From: Aralia elata
Lineage: Eukaryota; Streptophyta; Magnoliopsida; Apiales; Araliaceae
Direction: 5' to 3'
Assembly: GCA_034770075.1 (NCBI GenBank)
Contig: CM068378.1
Location: 45,164,508 to 45,228,507, forward strand
Length of the DNA: 64,000 nt
Position numbers and translations under genes: made by a program. Each line of letters begins with the position of its first letter. Position 1 is the first letter of the stretch. Under the pieces are notes generated by a model. That model saw only the letters and a program-made list of their open reading frames with translations, ran no database searches and was not told the origin of the DNA. Positions 22,101-34,190 of the stretch are shown one piece after another.

Positions 22101-22910
22101 CACTACAAAAAAATGGGGTTTCAGCAACAACCGATTTTCGTTGCTAAAGGTGTCAAATTTCGTTGCAAAAGGGTTTTGGCAACGACTTTACTGTCGTTGC
22201 GTCTTTCGTTGCGCAATGAGCGTTGCTAATTGTTCTGCAACGAACGTATTTTTTTCATTGCGAAAAGTAATACATTTTGCAACGAAATTTGGCTTTCGTA
22301 CAGAGACATCGATCCTTTAGCAACAAAATGTATTGTTGTAGAATAATTAACATGTCGTTGCTAAAAACCCCATTTTGTTGCAAAAGCCTGCTAATTGGCA
22401 ACGAAATGAACTCTTTTTTTTTGCAACACTATGCATTTTTCGTTGCAATTGACACCATTTTGCAACGACCTTTTTTGTTGTAGTAAATTATGAAAATTGT
22501 TGCCTAAGCTTGCTTTCGTTGCGGAATGTAAACTTTTTAGCAACGATTTTCGTTGCTGATTATATTATTTGACGACATTATGCTGAATCAGCAACGAAAA
22601 TGTTTGTTACTGGTTATTTTTCAATAGCAACGAAAGTCGTCGATTAGCAACGACATTATATGTTGTCTTTTCTTTATATGTGCAACGAAAGTTGATATGA
22701 TTTGCAACGATAAAAAATGTTACCTTTTATTTTTGTATTAGCAACAATATCCTCTCCGTTGTTATTAGGTTAATTTTTCGTTGCCAAATATTATATTTTT
22801 AATGCCATTAGCAACGAAAATTTGTTGCTACATGTATAAAAAATTGTTGCTATATTAAAACTTGTTCAATGCTTTCGTAACGAATTATATTGTTGCCAAT
22901 GTCCCCATTA
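22101..22910 (+). mobile_element. CACTA-like transposon end with subterminal repeats
   Basis: It begins CACTACAAAAAAATGGGG exactly where the homologous LTR (near 30490) continues with other sequence, so 22101 is an insertion edge. Over the next ~760 bp the motif GCAACGA or its complement TCGTTGC occurs more than 20 times in both orientations. A CACTACAA-type end plus dense short subterminal repeats is the signature of CACTA (EnSpm) elements. A weakly mirrored end, ...TTTTTTGTTGTAGTA, at about 22469-22483 might mark a small ~385-bp non-autonomous copy, but the motifs continue beyond it. No transposase is seen. Confidence 0.65.
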
Positions 22911-23699
22911 CAAATAATGGCAAAAATACAAAAAACTAAAATATTATTAACTTAATAAAATCATCCACTACATAATCATTCATTATCTTTACAATTAACC
23001 ATCTAAAGCTACCACAGTTCTTTAATCAAAGTATATATCTACATATATAGAGAGAGTACACTTCATAATTCCGTCATTTGTCTTCCGTTAACCTTGCACG
23101 AAAATTTGATACCCAGTATTGTAAGGCAGGTCGTAGAAGCAGTCTTCCTGCACATATTTAAAAATAATAGCAAGTCAGAAAAATGAAGCAAATAGGTCAC
23201 CAGAGGCACTTAATGCCAAAATCAAAGATAATAGAGTTGTTACGTTGTACTAATGTACATCGTATTGCTCATAAGCAGAAAAAGACAAATAGGCAATCAC
23301 AATATCTTTCGCTACAAATCCAAATAGAAAAAAAAACCTTTAGTGTGACTATATGATTGCTCTGTTACAAGAAAAAATTGGAATCTTAATCGGTCATTTC
23401 ATGAATTAATTTCAGTAAGCATAATGGTAAACATATTTTCTGTTACAAGACTTGTAGATTATTATTATATGTTGACCTCAAATCAGAATTCAGTCACATT
23501 CAACAACCACAAGCATCACACAATCTTAAATACCATCACACAATCTTAAATGACAATGTTTAGATTTCTATATAGAAAGGACAACAATTATGGAAAAGTT
23601 GAGGCTATTAGTCAATGTGCATATGTTTTAACTTTAACTCTACAGGACAAAAGAAAAATAAGCACTATTAGTAGGCTGCATATAAGCTATGGCCGCTGA
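22911..23699. other. Unassigned AT-rich stretch
   Basis: No ORF above 60 codons and no recognised repeat is evident. It could be the internal part of the CACTA-like element or an older repeat. A hairpin word, CCATTACAAATAATGG, sits at its left edge. Confidence 0.4.
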
Positions 23700-23870
23700 A
23701 TACGCTAGTCAAAGGTCTAGACTTTTAGAGTGGATAAGGATGGAGTACTAAGATACGAAAATAGAATTTGGGTACCTTCAGTACAAGAACTAAAAGACAA
23801 AATACTGAATGACGCCCACAGTTCTAAATTCGCTGTACATCCAGGGAGTACAAGGTCAGTGTTTGATGAC
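23700..23870 (+). pseudogene. Scrap of chromovirus integrase N-terminus
   Basis: The plus-strand translation includes DGVLRYENRIWVPSVQELKD and SSKFAVHPGST, which is the segment just before and at the start of the integrase zinc-binding domain of Tekay-type chromoviruses. It breaks off after the first conserved His region. Only about 50 codons remain. Confidence 0.7.
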
Positions 23871-24500
23871 AGGATAGTATTTAGAAGTTTTAGAAAACCT
23901 TGGTACGTGGCACGGATTGCCTTCCTGCAAAACCATGTCAGTATTCCCTTTATATGTGTAGGTGATGTAATCACATGATACAGGACATATTTATTACGAT
24001 GATGCCGGTATGACAGTTGTATGCCATTTACATGACATTTATTTATTCGACTGAATGATAAAAGGGCATGAAGAAGCTTCCCTTTCGTTAGGTTTATCAG
24101 AGGCTGACCTACCCTAGGGTTACTCTCGCGGGCTTTTCGGCATGAAGGTCCCCAAATCTTCGCAATCTACTCGTCTGAATCCTTTCGATTGGAGCGGATT
24201 TGGGTGGTGCGTTTCCTGAGCCATCTCCGGGGAGCAGCCCCTTCGAGTCCAGTAATAAGCAACCGACGGGTTCGCCTCAGGAGGAGGTACTCTCTCAACA
24301 TACATTCACATTCATCGTCCTCACCGTATGCAAATGATTACTTTGAAGTAAAGCAAACCCATTCAATCATTCATTCATTGGACAACAACACACATTCACA
24401 CAACAATAAAAAGAAGTCAAAATGTCGCACGCACATACACATTTATAAATTTTAAAGGATAGGATAGCATCAAGACTTAAATGCGGCTTAAGCCCTCTAA

Positions 24501-24520
24501 TGTCCCCAGCAGAGTCGCCA
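24501..24520 (-). promoter_or_regulatory. Primer-binding site of element E
   Basis: The minus strand reads TGGCGACTCTGCTGGGGACA two bases after the LTR end. This matches the PBS I know for Ogre/Tat elements (tRNA-Arg type), and it supports the lineage call for both E and B. Confidence 0.85.
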
Positions 24521-24522
24521 GC

Positions 24523-26529
24523 TGTCGACGCCGGGTTTTCGCTTTCTAGTCTTTTCCAATTTTTTGCCTTTTGATTTAATGATTCTTTGGAAAAGATCGG
24601 CATTGATGTCGACGGGGTTTTGAAAGATCGTTTTTATGATGAGCCAATTAACCAGAGTCGCCAGTTGGTATATTTGAAATGGATGTACCAACTCATCCGA
24701 ATTTCGTTTTCGTAAATCGCTGGCTCATATGTGACTCCGAATTAATTGGTCTGCGAATCGAGATTCATAGAGTTCGGGGGCTTGCTTAAGCGAGGGGAAG
24801 GTGTTAGGCACCCCCCGACTTCCGTGAAACACGGTTACCGCAATCTCGATGCTTTCCTATCCCTTAATTCATGCGTGTGTGGGTATGTGCGCGTGTGTGT
24901 GTGTGTGTGCTTATGTGAATGTTGTGGTGAGTTTATATGAAAGAATCGCTTGGATTTTGAGGGAAAGTCGTGCTTTGAGAGTGCTTTGGAATGTCCTTCG
25001 GCTTCTACGAGAAAGCTTTATTCTTTATTAGGAAGGTTTGATTTTAATTGTCAAAAGCTAGGAGATTTTTCTTTAGGTGTTGTTTTGGCAAATCAAGAGT
25101 TTTTTAAACCTTCGTCAAAATAGGAATCGAGATCTATACGTTGCTTTCGTAACTCAAATGATGGGCAACTTCTAGAATCTCTTTAACCCTATGCACAACG
25201 GTTTAATAAAACGCCATTTATTTATAAAATCAATTTGTGTGATGTTTTGGAAAACGATTTTTCTTTGCCTTCTCGTTAAAGAGGAATCGACATTCATTTG
25301 CACTTTCAATTTTAAGCCTCGTGATGCTAATACCCTAATTTGATTGATTTTATGAAAATCTTATCGTTTAGCTTTGAAATCAATTTCGTGTCATAGATCA
25401 AATCAAGCATTAAAATGCGTTGGAGTTATTCATGGGCATGTAAGCCATCAAAATAACCCCAAACGCCCACAAGCACATGTTTCACTATTTTGGGGGCCTT
25501 AAACCCGATTTCAACTTGGTATCGTTTTAAGGCCCGACGATTACAATTTACAATAAAGGATTACATATACCAAAATTGTCCATCATCGGATTTGGACCAC
25601 GGGGTCGCGTTCCTAGGCTCACATCCACAATTTATACACGCCCATGAAGTGGATACTACAAAAATTAACAAGCTAAAATCGCCAAACGGATATCATCGGG
25701 CCATTAGGAAGAATTTCGTTCCATTTGGAACCATCCCAATACTCCTCAATCCATGGATCCACAACAATATACAAGAAAACTACATTTCACATAACCCAAT
25801 TGACAAAAAGATTAACAAAATGATATACAAAAATTGCTATAGAAATAATCTTTTCATATTGCAAATATCATCAAAATATGTGTAGATTTGAGCGTATGCA
25901 TAGAGGAGAAATTTCTTGGATATAATCTCACAAAAGAAATACAAATCCTCTCTTTTTTTCTCTCTTTCTCTCTATTTTTCTTGCTGTTTTCTCCTTCTTT
26001 TCCTCTCTTTTTTCGCCGCTGCTGCTGCTGTTTTTGTTTCTGTATGCAAAATGGCCTGATAAAGGGCTGCCCTAGGCAGCCGCAGATAGATCCGCGGCTG
26101 GCCGCAGATAGATCCGCGGCTGGCCGCAGATCAATCCGAGGCTGGCCTCGGTTTCTCCGCGCCCACCGCGCACTTCAGCCGTCTCGCGCACTACCATTAT
26201 TTTAATCGTTTGGCCGCAGATCAATCCGCGGCTAGGTGGGCTGATTTTCTCATTTTTCGAACCGCACCTCGACTCTCGTGTCGGATCATCGGTTTCTGCT
26301 GAAAGGCTTGCATTTTGCAGTCCGGGAACCGCTGGGAAACGTGCCACGTCATCCGGGAATGCCCATTTCGGACAGCCTTATTGTCACGTCAGCTTTGGTT
26401 GCCAATCATTGCGGTGGTGTTGGGCGTTCGCACTTGTGCCCATTCCCTCGCCCTCACAGGCCGGTTCATTTGACGATTTTGCCCTCCTGTCACGGTTAGT
26501 ATACGAAGCGCAAAATTTGGGTGTCTACA
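24523..26529 (-). repeat. 5' LTR of element E
   Basis: The minus strand starts TGTAGACACCCAAATTTTGCG at 26529 and ends CGGCGTCGACA at 24523, about 2.0 kb. A TG microsatellite is at about 24876-24910. It contains four copies of the GCCGCAGAT...ATC-GCGGC palindrome, three of them in tandem. Compared with LTR B it has many substitutions, so the two are not a young pair. Confidence 0.85.
26079..26142. repeat. Three tandem 22-bp palindromic units in LTR E
   Basis: GCCGCAGATAGATCCGCGGC at 26079-26098 and again at 26101-26120, and a variant at 26123-26142, are separated by TG-type links. A fourth copy is at 26213-26232. LTR B has only one. Confidence 0.8.
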
Positions 26530-26563
26530 CTACAGAGAGAGTAGAAAATTTGGGGGTGTCACA
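26530..26563 (+). repeat. 34-bp stub of a chromovirus-type LTR end
   Basis: The sequence runs from CTACAGAGAG to TTTGGGGGTGTCACA. It matches the last bases of the LTR ending at 31678 (CTACAGGAAG ... TTTGGGGGCGTCACA). It shows that element E landed 34 bp from the end of such an LTR. Confidence 0.7.
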
Positions 26564-27685
26564 GTGGGAGTGAGATATATCTTGAAGAAATTCAAGAAGC
26601 ACAAAATACTACGGATCAAAGTCAGGTACCTGACCAAGTGGAAGAACCTACTGTATCACAACCTATTCGTAAATCTGGAAGAGTACCAAAGATACCTGAT
26701 AGGTATGGATTCATCATAGAGTACCGAAGATGCCTGATAGGTATGGATTCATCATAGAGGATGATGATGAGGTATACATCATAGAGGATGATGATCCATT
26801 GATTTATGAAGAGGCTATGAGTAGAAAAGACTTAGAGAAATGGCTAGAAGCCATGAAATCAAAGATGGACTCCATGTATGAGAACCAAGTATGGACTCTG
26901 GTTACTCCACTGAGAGGCATAGTGCCTATAGAGTGAAATTGGGTCTTTAAGGGAAAGACTGGGGCAAATGGTAAGGTGGAGACCTATAAGACCAGACCTG
27001 TTTAAAAGTTTTCAAATAAAGTCAAGGAGTTGACTGTGATAAAACCTTATTACCGGGTAATGCTCAAGTCCATTTGGATTTTGCTTGTGATTGCAGCTTA
27101 TGACTACGAAATCTAGTAAACGGACGTGAAAACGGCCTTTCTCAGTGGAGAGCTTGAGGAGAATGTATATATGATACAGCCAGAGGGTTTTGTTTCAACG
27201 ATTGGAACAAGCCAAGTCTTTAAGCTACAATGATCCATTTATGGATTGAAGCAAGCTTCTCGAAGATGGAACATCCATTTTGATGAGATAATTAAAAAGT
27301 TTAATTTTATCAAAAATGAGGATGAATCTTGTGTGTACAAGAAGGTTAGTGGGAGCGCTGTTTCATTCATAGTATTATATGTTGATGATATATTATTGAT
27401 AGGGAATGATGTTCCTATGCTATAATCGATCAGAATTTAATTGTCTAAACATTCCTCCATGAATAACTTGGGAGGAGCATCCTATAAATTGGGGATTTAA
27501 ATCTATATAGATAGATTTAAAAGGATGTTAGGCTTAACCCAAGGAACGTATATTCATTCGATGCTAAAGGCGTTTAGCATGGCAAACTCCAAAAGAGGTC
27601 TCATGATGATGAGCCATGAAGTGTATCTGTTTAAAATTGTCTCCAATTGAAAGAGAGATCGCATGAATTACTATCGTGTATGCTA
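26564..27685 (+). pseudogene. Decayed Ty1/copia RT fragment
   Basis: Broken plus-strand frames give copia RT motifs: a segment before RT (WTLVTPLRGI), GLKQASRRW near 27250, LYVDDILLIGN near 27376-27410, and a later part with MNNLGGASY. Stops and frameshifts are frequent. It is closely related to the RT of the copia element at 56560-58200. A ~38-bp direct duplication sits at 26684-26760. It ends abruptly at the start of the LTR at 27686. Confidence 0.8.
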
Positions 27686-27935
27686 TTAAATGAAATTTTT
27701 TGTTCCGACTTTGTGTTATGTGATTGTATATTTTATTAAAGAATTAGGTTAAAAAAAAATTCGAAGCTGCTTAGTCGTGCTTACATGGACAAAATGATTT
27801 ATCGTGCTCCCGACAATTTCACCGAGAAGCGTCTCGGCAAATTATTTTTGTAAGCTGCGGTGTCGTGCTTAGAAAATGACGAAGTGATTTATCGTGCTTC
27901 GGAGTTAATATAATATTATATTAGCTGATAAAAAT

Positions 27936-28200
27936 CTAAATAAATTAAATAGGGTTTGAAATGATAAACTGAAGTAGAAACCCTAATTTGAAAATCCTAA
28001 TTGGTAAAAGTTATCCGAATTGGCTAACCTAAACCCTAATTATTACACAAGAATTCTAATTGATATAATTAGATTCTAAGTAATAAACAATAACATTAAT
28101 TAGGAGTCATTTAACTTAGATTAAAACCCTAATTAAAGATTTAAAACCTAATTCATGTATTAAGAAAACCTAAACCCTAATTATGAAACCCTAATTCTAA
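27936..28200 (+). repeat. Cluster of telomere-like AAACCCTAA words
   Basis: Several copies of AAACCCTAA or AACCCTAAT occur within about 265 bp (for example 27978, 28029, 28124, 28172, 28186), in an AT-rich part of LTR C. They resemble the plant telo-box but are not a tandem telomere array. Confidence 0.6.
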
Positions 28201-29529
28201 TTATGTTATTTAAACTATACATTATGAAATGTTAAACCTTAATTATAATATATTAGCTTAATTAAGGTATTACTAAACATAATTAAATATCCTAAACATG
28301 ATTAGTAAAAATCTAGGTTTAATTAGCAAGTAAATAAATCAAAAATAAAATTTAAACCAATAGAAATTGAGCTAGGAGTGTGCAAGCTTGTGCTCAACAC
28401 ACTCCAGCACAAGTAGGTGAGTAAGATCAGATTTCAAGCAACACAACTAACAAGGCTAGGATATTTGTTGAGACAAAATGTGGAAAAATGACCTAAAAAC
28501 CCTAATATGCAAGTTTTATAAATAGGCAACCATTCTGATCATGTGAGCTACAAAATTTTGAAGCTTAAACATTTATTAATCAAGCCAAAACAAGCCTTTG
28601 CTGTAGCAAGATCAGAATCAGAAAGAAGAAATCAAAATTTTGTCAAAAAAGTGCAAAAACCCTAATTTTACATTAGATCTTTAAAACTTTGTTAGATATT
28701 ATGTTTAAATGTTTAAAGATATGTAATAACATGTTATTTAGTGATCTGAGTTGGTTAAACAAGGATCCATAATATTTAAATGGTCGAAATTGATGAAAAT
28801 AATGAACTGACTTTGGCAGCCCAGAATGGTTTGACAAGCTACTTTGTCAGACCTTTTCATCGGCTTAAATTGATCGTTTGATCTGTTTTAAAGTTTGTAT
28901 GTGTAGTATGATATGTTGTTAACAATATCCAATTGGTAGAATAGTAAAAAAAACATATAGGATGGAAGATATTAGTGGTCAAAACCCATTGACCGCTCAC
29001 GGATGGCTGATTCTGGGCAACCCAGAAAATTCTAAGTATATCTGACAGCCGTCTGACAAGCTTTGACCGACTTTAATCTTGCTTATATGATGTTTGTAAA
29101 TGTTATTTCTTGGATTAAACATGTTCTATGTCATGTATACCACCTTGAATCATTAAATCACATAAAAAATAACAACCATGCAAGTTATTAACGGTCAAAC
29201 ATGGTTGGCCGACCATGACTGGTGAGTTTTTGGGTAACCTAGAAACTCAAGAACAGTATGAACTAGGTAGTTTGACCATGAATTATATAGCATCAATTGA
29301 TGTTTTTTAAGCTTAAATTTCATATATCGTTGTACCTTGCCATGCCTAGTATAACAACAAATAAAAATCAAACTCAAAACATTAACTAACTGGAAATCAT
29401 TTGCGGTCAAAAGTCCTTACTCGACCATGACCAACTCTTCTTAATGAAGAACACCTTTAGCGACACTCTCCTTCCCAAAGTCCAGAACACTAAGAATCCA
29501 TGCAGTCTGTCGCTAAAGCCCTTTAGCGA

Positions 29530-30330
29530 CGGAAATAAATAAAAAAATTAATAAATTACAAATAATTAGAAATAAATATTAAATAATTATTAATAATTAA
29601 TAATTTTATTCTAAAATTCATTTTAAATTATAAAAATTTATTTTTAATATTTTTACATAAATCTGAATTATTATTTAATTTAATTAAATAATAATAATAA
29701 TTATTATAAAAAATCATTTAATAATTATCTTAATTATTTAAAAATAATATTAAATCATTTAATAATTATATTAATTATTTAAAAATGATATTAAAGTAAA
29801 TAAAATTATTATATGTAATAATTAAATAAAATATTAAATATTTAAAAATATGATAAATGATAAATAAATCATTTAAATAATATATTAACTATTTAACAAT
29901 ATTATAAATTATAATTAAATCATTTAAATATTAAATTAAGCTTTGAAAATTATTATAAGTAATAATTAAATTATTTTAATAATAAAATAAATTATAAAAA
30001 ATATTATAAATGATAAATAAATTATTTTAAATAATATACTTGCTTTTAAATATATTAGAATAATATATTAAAATTCTAAAAATATTATAAATCATTTAAA
30101 TAATATTTTAAATATCTAAAATTATTCTAAATGATAAATAAATCTTTTAAATAACATATTAAATATTTTAAAATATTCTAAATCATAATTAAATCATTTA
30201 AAAATATTCTCAAGCTTGTAAAATTATTTAAAAATATTTTTTAGCTTATAAAAATTATTTAGAAATAATATTAAGCTTCTAAAAATGTTATAAATGATAA
30301 TTAAATTATCTAGATTAACATTTAAGCTTC
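29530..30330. repeat. AT-rich imperfect repeat block in LTR C
   Basis: The block consists of degenerate units around ATAAATGATAA...ATCATTTAAATAA, each able to pair with itself. It is matched by the block at about 21040-21940. Confidence 0.6.
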
Positions 30331-31678
30331 CAAATGAAGTTTTATTGATAAACCTATGTGTTTAGCTATCTAATGACGCGACCGAGATACCGAATCAACG
30401 TCGAACCTTCGTGAAACTTGTCTAGTTTAATTAGATAAGTATTATTATAGATTCTAATATTTATTATTGATATGAATAGACATAAATGGACTACCCAACG
30501 TTGATAAACAGTGTAAACTTAACGTGCTACGCACAAGCAAGTCTTCAAACTTTGTTACCTTTATGCAAGTCTTCTAACCTTGCTACATTTAAGCAAGTCT
30601 ATTACATCTTGCTATCAATTATTGTGAAGTTATTGTTTCTTGTTCAGCATAACTTAAGAAATGAATCATTATTCATATATTGTTTATCCGAGCGTAAATT
30701 GTTGTGTCAAACCAAATTGTTTTGGTACGACATCTTATACTGAGAAATGGAACACTTTGATGTAAGATGAACTGGAACACCTTGATATAAGGTGACGGTA
30801 AATGTTGATTATATATCGACATAAAATTGTAGGATGATATGCATCCTCCTAGGATATTGGTTAGGCTGATCCCCTACCAGATATCCGAAATCAAGCTTTT
30901 CTAAGTCATTGCAGACTGATAGAAATAATTGAAACACATGGTTCATGTACAGAACCCTCAGTTATACATCTTTGACATATTTCAACTCAAACACATTGTG
31001 TTTACATTTTCAGATAAACTTGCTGAGCATTTGTAGCTCATTCTTGTATACAACTTTCTTTGCAGTTTTAGATGGTAATTCTGGAACTTCAGAGACGACC
31101 AAAGGAAAACGACCGTGTTAATTAGTTTTACTTTATTTAAGTCTTTTAAAGGCTTTGTTGTAATAACTTAGTATTGAGAACGATGTAACTGAACTTAATG
31201 ATATAAAATATATTATCATCCTTTATTATATCGAATGTGTTATACTTTGATCTTTAAATTGTTAGAATAGTTGTACTAAGTTAGTATAATATCCATATGA
31301 ACTATACATCTGAATGAGGGTATTGAATGATATTGAGAGTTCTATAAGCTCTTGGGTTACACTTAATGAGCGCGGGTAAAGTACCATCTTTACCGGAATG
31401 CGCCCCTCAGTTCTAGGGACAATCTTATCATTAATACTGTGAATGTCAGATAGATAAGAAATATCGATATGAAAGAGATATACATAAGATATGAATCTAT
31501 ACATTCAAGTGAGAGTATCCAAACACAGTTAATGTTCTAACGAGAACTATTATCTATTATGGGATACTGTGAACCTTGGATAGATAGAAGTTATATATTA
31601 TGGAATATTTATAGTTAAATAGTATCACGTGAGCACCAAATCTGCTACAGGAAGTGTAGAGAATTTGGGGGCGTCACA

Positions 31679-33540
31679 AAACATGATCGGGTCAGGAAGC
31701 TACGAAATGGATCTAAGTCGCAAGTACATGCGGATGATTGAAGAATACCCCCAAAGGAGCAGAAGAAATGTCCTAGGATAACAAAATCTAGAGGAGAGTA
31801 TGATAGTAAGACAAGAATTGGAGGTAATTAGGCATCAAACAAATCAGTTAACTGAGCGGATAGTATAACAACATCAGGTTACAAGGCAGTTGTTCATTCA
31901 ACTATCGAAAAGCCAAGAGAAAGAAGAGGTTAACTAGAATTCAAGCCTATATCCCTCCAAGATGATCCAGCTGACTAAAGAAGATCAAAGCGGGCTGAAC
32001 AGGCAGGAAAAGCAGAATAATAGAATTACTAGAAGATCTCACCAACAGAAACATCGCTCGGAGGAATGCGAATTCTCAAAGAAGAAAAATCAAATAGCAC
32101 CCATAAGAGACTAACAATTCACCTCTCTAAACAAGTTAAAGGAAGAAGTGTTACATCTTCGAATAAGCAAAGGAAAGATTACAGAGTTGCTTCCTCCGAC
32201 AGATCCTAGGACAAAGAGATATGATCCTACAAGATATGTCTATACCATTCAGACTCACCTAGGCATACGACCGAGGAATGATGGGCTCTACAACACAAAA
32301 AAACTAGAATCTTATTGATTATAGAAAGCTGAAGATAGAAGTCCCCACAATCAAGAGTTAAGATGTCCACCCGAGATAGACAGTTCAAAGGAAGCTATGA
32401 TCACCAATCTCGACGGAACAAACATCATGATGCCCAAAGTTAGCAACCACATTCCTGATTCGATCCTCCTGAATGATGACGAGGAAATACTGATCATTTG
32501 CAATGAAAAAAAGTCAAGAAGGAAAGTTTCTTATAAGAAATGCAACAACAGTTTGAGAGAAATTTCAAAGTCGAAACATTGCGAGCCCTGGAAGAATATG
32601 GGGGAAAAGAGCAAGCGAAAGGGAGTGAGGGTGTTTACCCATCGAAGAATCAAGAGCCCATCCCTTTTATAGACGGGTCCAGTTTGAGCAACCTCGAGTG
32701 GTGTGCCAAATCAGGAGGTAATCAAGTTATGGCGGTGATTGAAGAAATTCCCGACAAGGAAATACCCTCCATTGCCAGCACCAACATCAAAGGCAGCATG
32801 ACCACTAACAACTAGACTATCGAGCCTCAGCTAACTAGGAGAGGGTAAATTCAGAGAATACGGTTATGGGTCCCAAGAGATGTTAGGACGTTTCTAGTTG
32901 CTTAGCTTTTTGCCTTGTTTTATTTTCTATGCATTATTATGTTATGTTTTGTTTATTAAAAAAAAATAAAAATCTTATGATATCCTTGTTGTGAACTACA
33001 TAGGACCTGATCTCCTTTTATAGAAGTACGTAGGCAGCCAGTTATGGTGCGGTCTAATCCTTATAAAAACTCCTAAAACCCCTTCAACAATTTAGCAATC
33101 ACAAGATGCAACTCTTCAATAACTCATCAACCCATGTAGTACGAGAAGACTTGATCTCCTTTTTGACCTATAGAAGGACGTAGGCAGCTACAATATATCA
33201 AGCATGATCATCAACAGAGACAGATACCACCCAAGACAATAAGAAATGCAAATAAAAAGAAGATCGCAACAAATATCGACTCAACGATGCTGAGTAACTA
33301 TCCAATGGTCCCTCTCGTGGCCCTCAAAGAGCTGACACCCTCAGTCACAAACGTCAAAGCCAAGTGCACCTACAAGTCAGAAATGATGATTGGGGCACCC
33401 GAACGTCAAAGCTCGTACCCTCTACCTAATCACTAAGCGGGTCATAATATAAAGGATTCTTAGGATCTCGGCATCTTATCAGCCCACCCGTCAAACACAC
33501 AGCGAAATGACTACCATGATGACAAACAAGACTGGGGCAA
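31679..33540 (+). pseudogene. Degenerate Tat-like element G: gag remnants and 3' region
   Basis: Plus-strand frames show gag-like traces (a charged coiled region with RHQTNQLTERI, then LLPPTDPRTKRYDPTRY). Two overlapping short frames follow (32397-32672 and 32540-32815). The text then jumps to the post-integrase module of Tat elements at 32990-33192, so protease and pol are missing. Several stops interrupt it. It looks like an internally deleted, non-autonomous derivative. Beyond 32820 I see no coding potential. Confidence 0.55.
32990..33192 (+). repeat. Two copies of the Tat post-integrase TACGTAGG module
   Basis: The two units at about 32992-33042 and 33138-33190 share GANCTGATCTCC and a TACGTAGGCAGC-type end. 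They are homologous to 12318-12364 in element B. Confidence 0.65.
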
Positions 33541-34112
33541 TTTTGGAACCGACGACAATTCGACACTAGGCCATTTATCGATCGTCCTAGAAGGGATAAT
33601 ATATAAATTGGTGCCCGTAGCGCGGTTCCATCAGCATGCGTCGTCATCATTAGAGCAATCCTTATATCATTTCACTAGTTATCAGGTACAGTCATTTGGT
33701 TTTTTTCAATCTTAATTTTCTTAAAGAACAACGACCCACATGTTAGGTAAGACTCTTTCATCTCTTTATTTATTTTTTGTCTCCATTTACATACATTAGG
33801 GATGGTAGATAGTTTAAGTCTAGATAAATCTTACATTAGAGCCTAAAAAGAAAAGAAAAGAAAAAAAAAGAAGAAATAAAGAAAAGGAAAGATTTTGGAA
33901 AGAGAAAATTTTATTTGACTTGTTATGAATTGGATTAATTCTGACAAGCGCCCGTGGAGCAAGAATCAAGAGTATGACCAGGAGATTAAAACTATTTAAC
34001 CTTCTGATTAGGCACAAGATCCTAGTTGAAGGCGCTATTTGGAGCAGAATCGACCTCATGTGCATGTCTACACTTTGCGTGTGCCCTGACTCTTAGTTGT
34101 GGGGTATAAAAT
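33541..34112 (+). repeat. Possible short LTR of element G
   Basis: A purine-rich GACTGGGGCA lies just left and a PBS-like TATGGCGACAATGGCGAC just right (about 34113-34131). A TATATAAA box is at 33600-33607. These make a ~570-bp LTR likely, but no second copy is present and the ends are not clean TG...CA. Confidence 0.4.
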
Positions 34113-34190
34113 TATGGCGACAATGGCGACAGGTAGTGCAAAATTAGAGGATAAATAATGGCCGATCTAATGTCTCAAATTATGTCCTGG

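Larger units (their letters stand above)
23871..26529 (-). mobile_element. 5' end of a second Tat/Ogre-type element E (inverted)
   Basis: On the minus strand it reads LTR (26529 to 24523), PBS (24520 to 24501) and about 630 bp of leader, then stops at the integrase scrap. Its LTR is homologous to that of B but opposite in direction. The leader contains short ORFs only (for example 24120-24305), which I do not regard as genes. The gag and everything after it are lost. Confidence 0.75.
27686..31678 (+). repeat. Chromovirus-type LTR C (5'-truncated)
   Basis: The last ~1.2 kb (30490-31678) matches the end of the inverted LTR at 46541-49153, including the common 3' end TTTGGGGGCGTCACA. The first ~200 bp also match that LTR from about its 70th base. 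The middle (27910-30490) differs; its right half equals the LTR piece at 20696-22100. At almost 4 kb it is either a long LTR or one holding an old insertion. It contains no gene. Confidence 0.7.

Noticed and set aside
22101..22483. Complete ~385-bp MITE
   Set aside because: The mirrored end at 22483 is imperfect, the motif field continues 400 bp further, and no target duplication is seen; kept only as an alternative.
25490..26205. ORFs of 131 and 105 codons on the plus strand
   Set aside because: They are antisense inside LTR E, with low-complexity Phe/Ser and palindrome-derived content.
27936..28200. Interstitial telomere repeat
   Set aside because: The words are scattered, not in tandem, and sit in an LTR.
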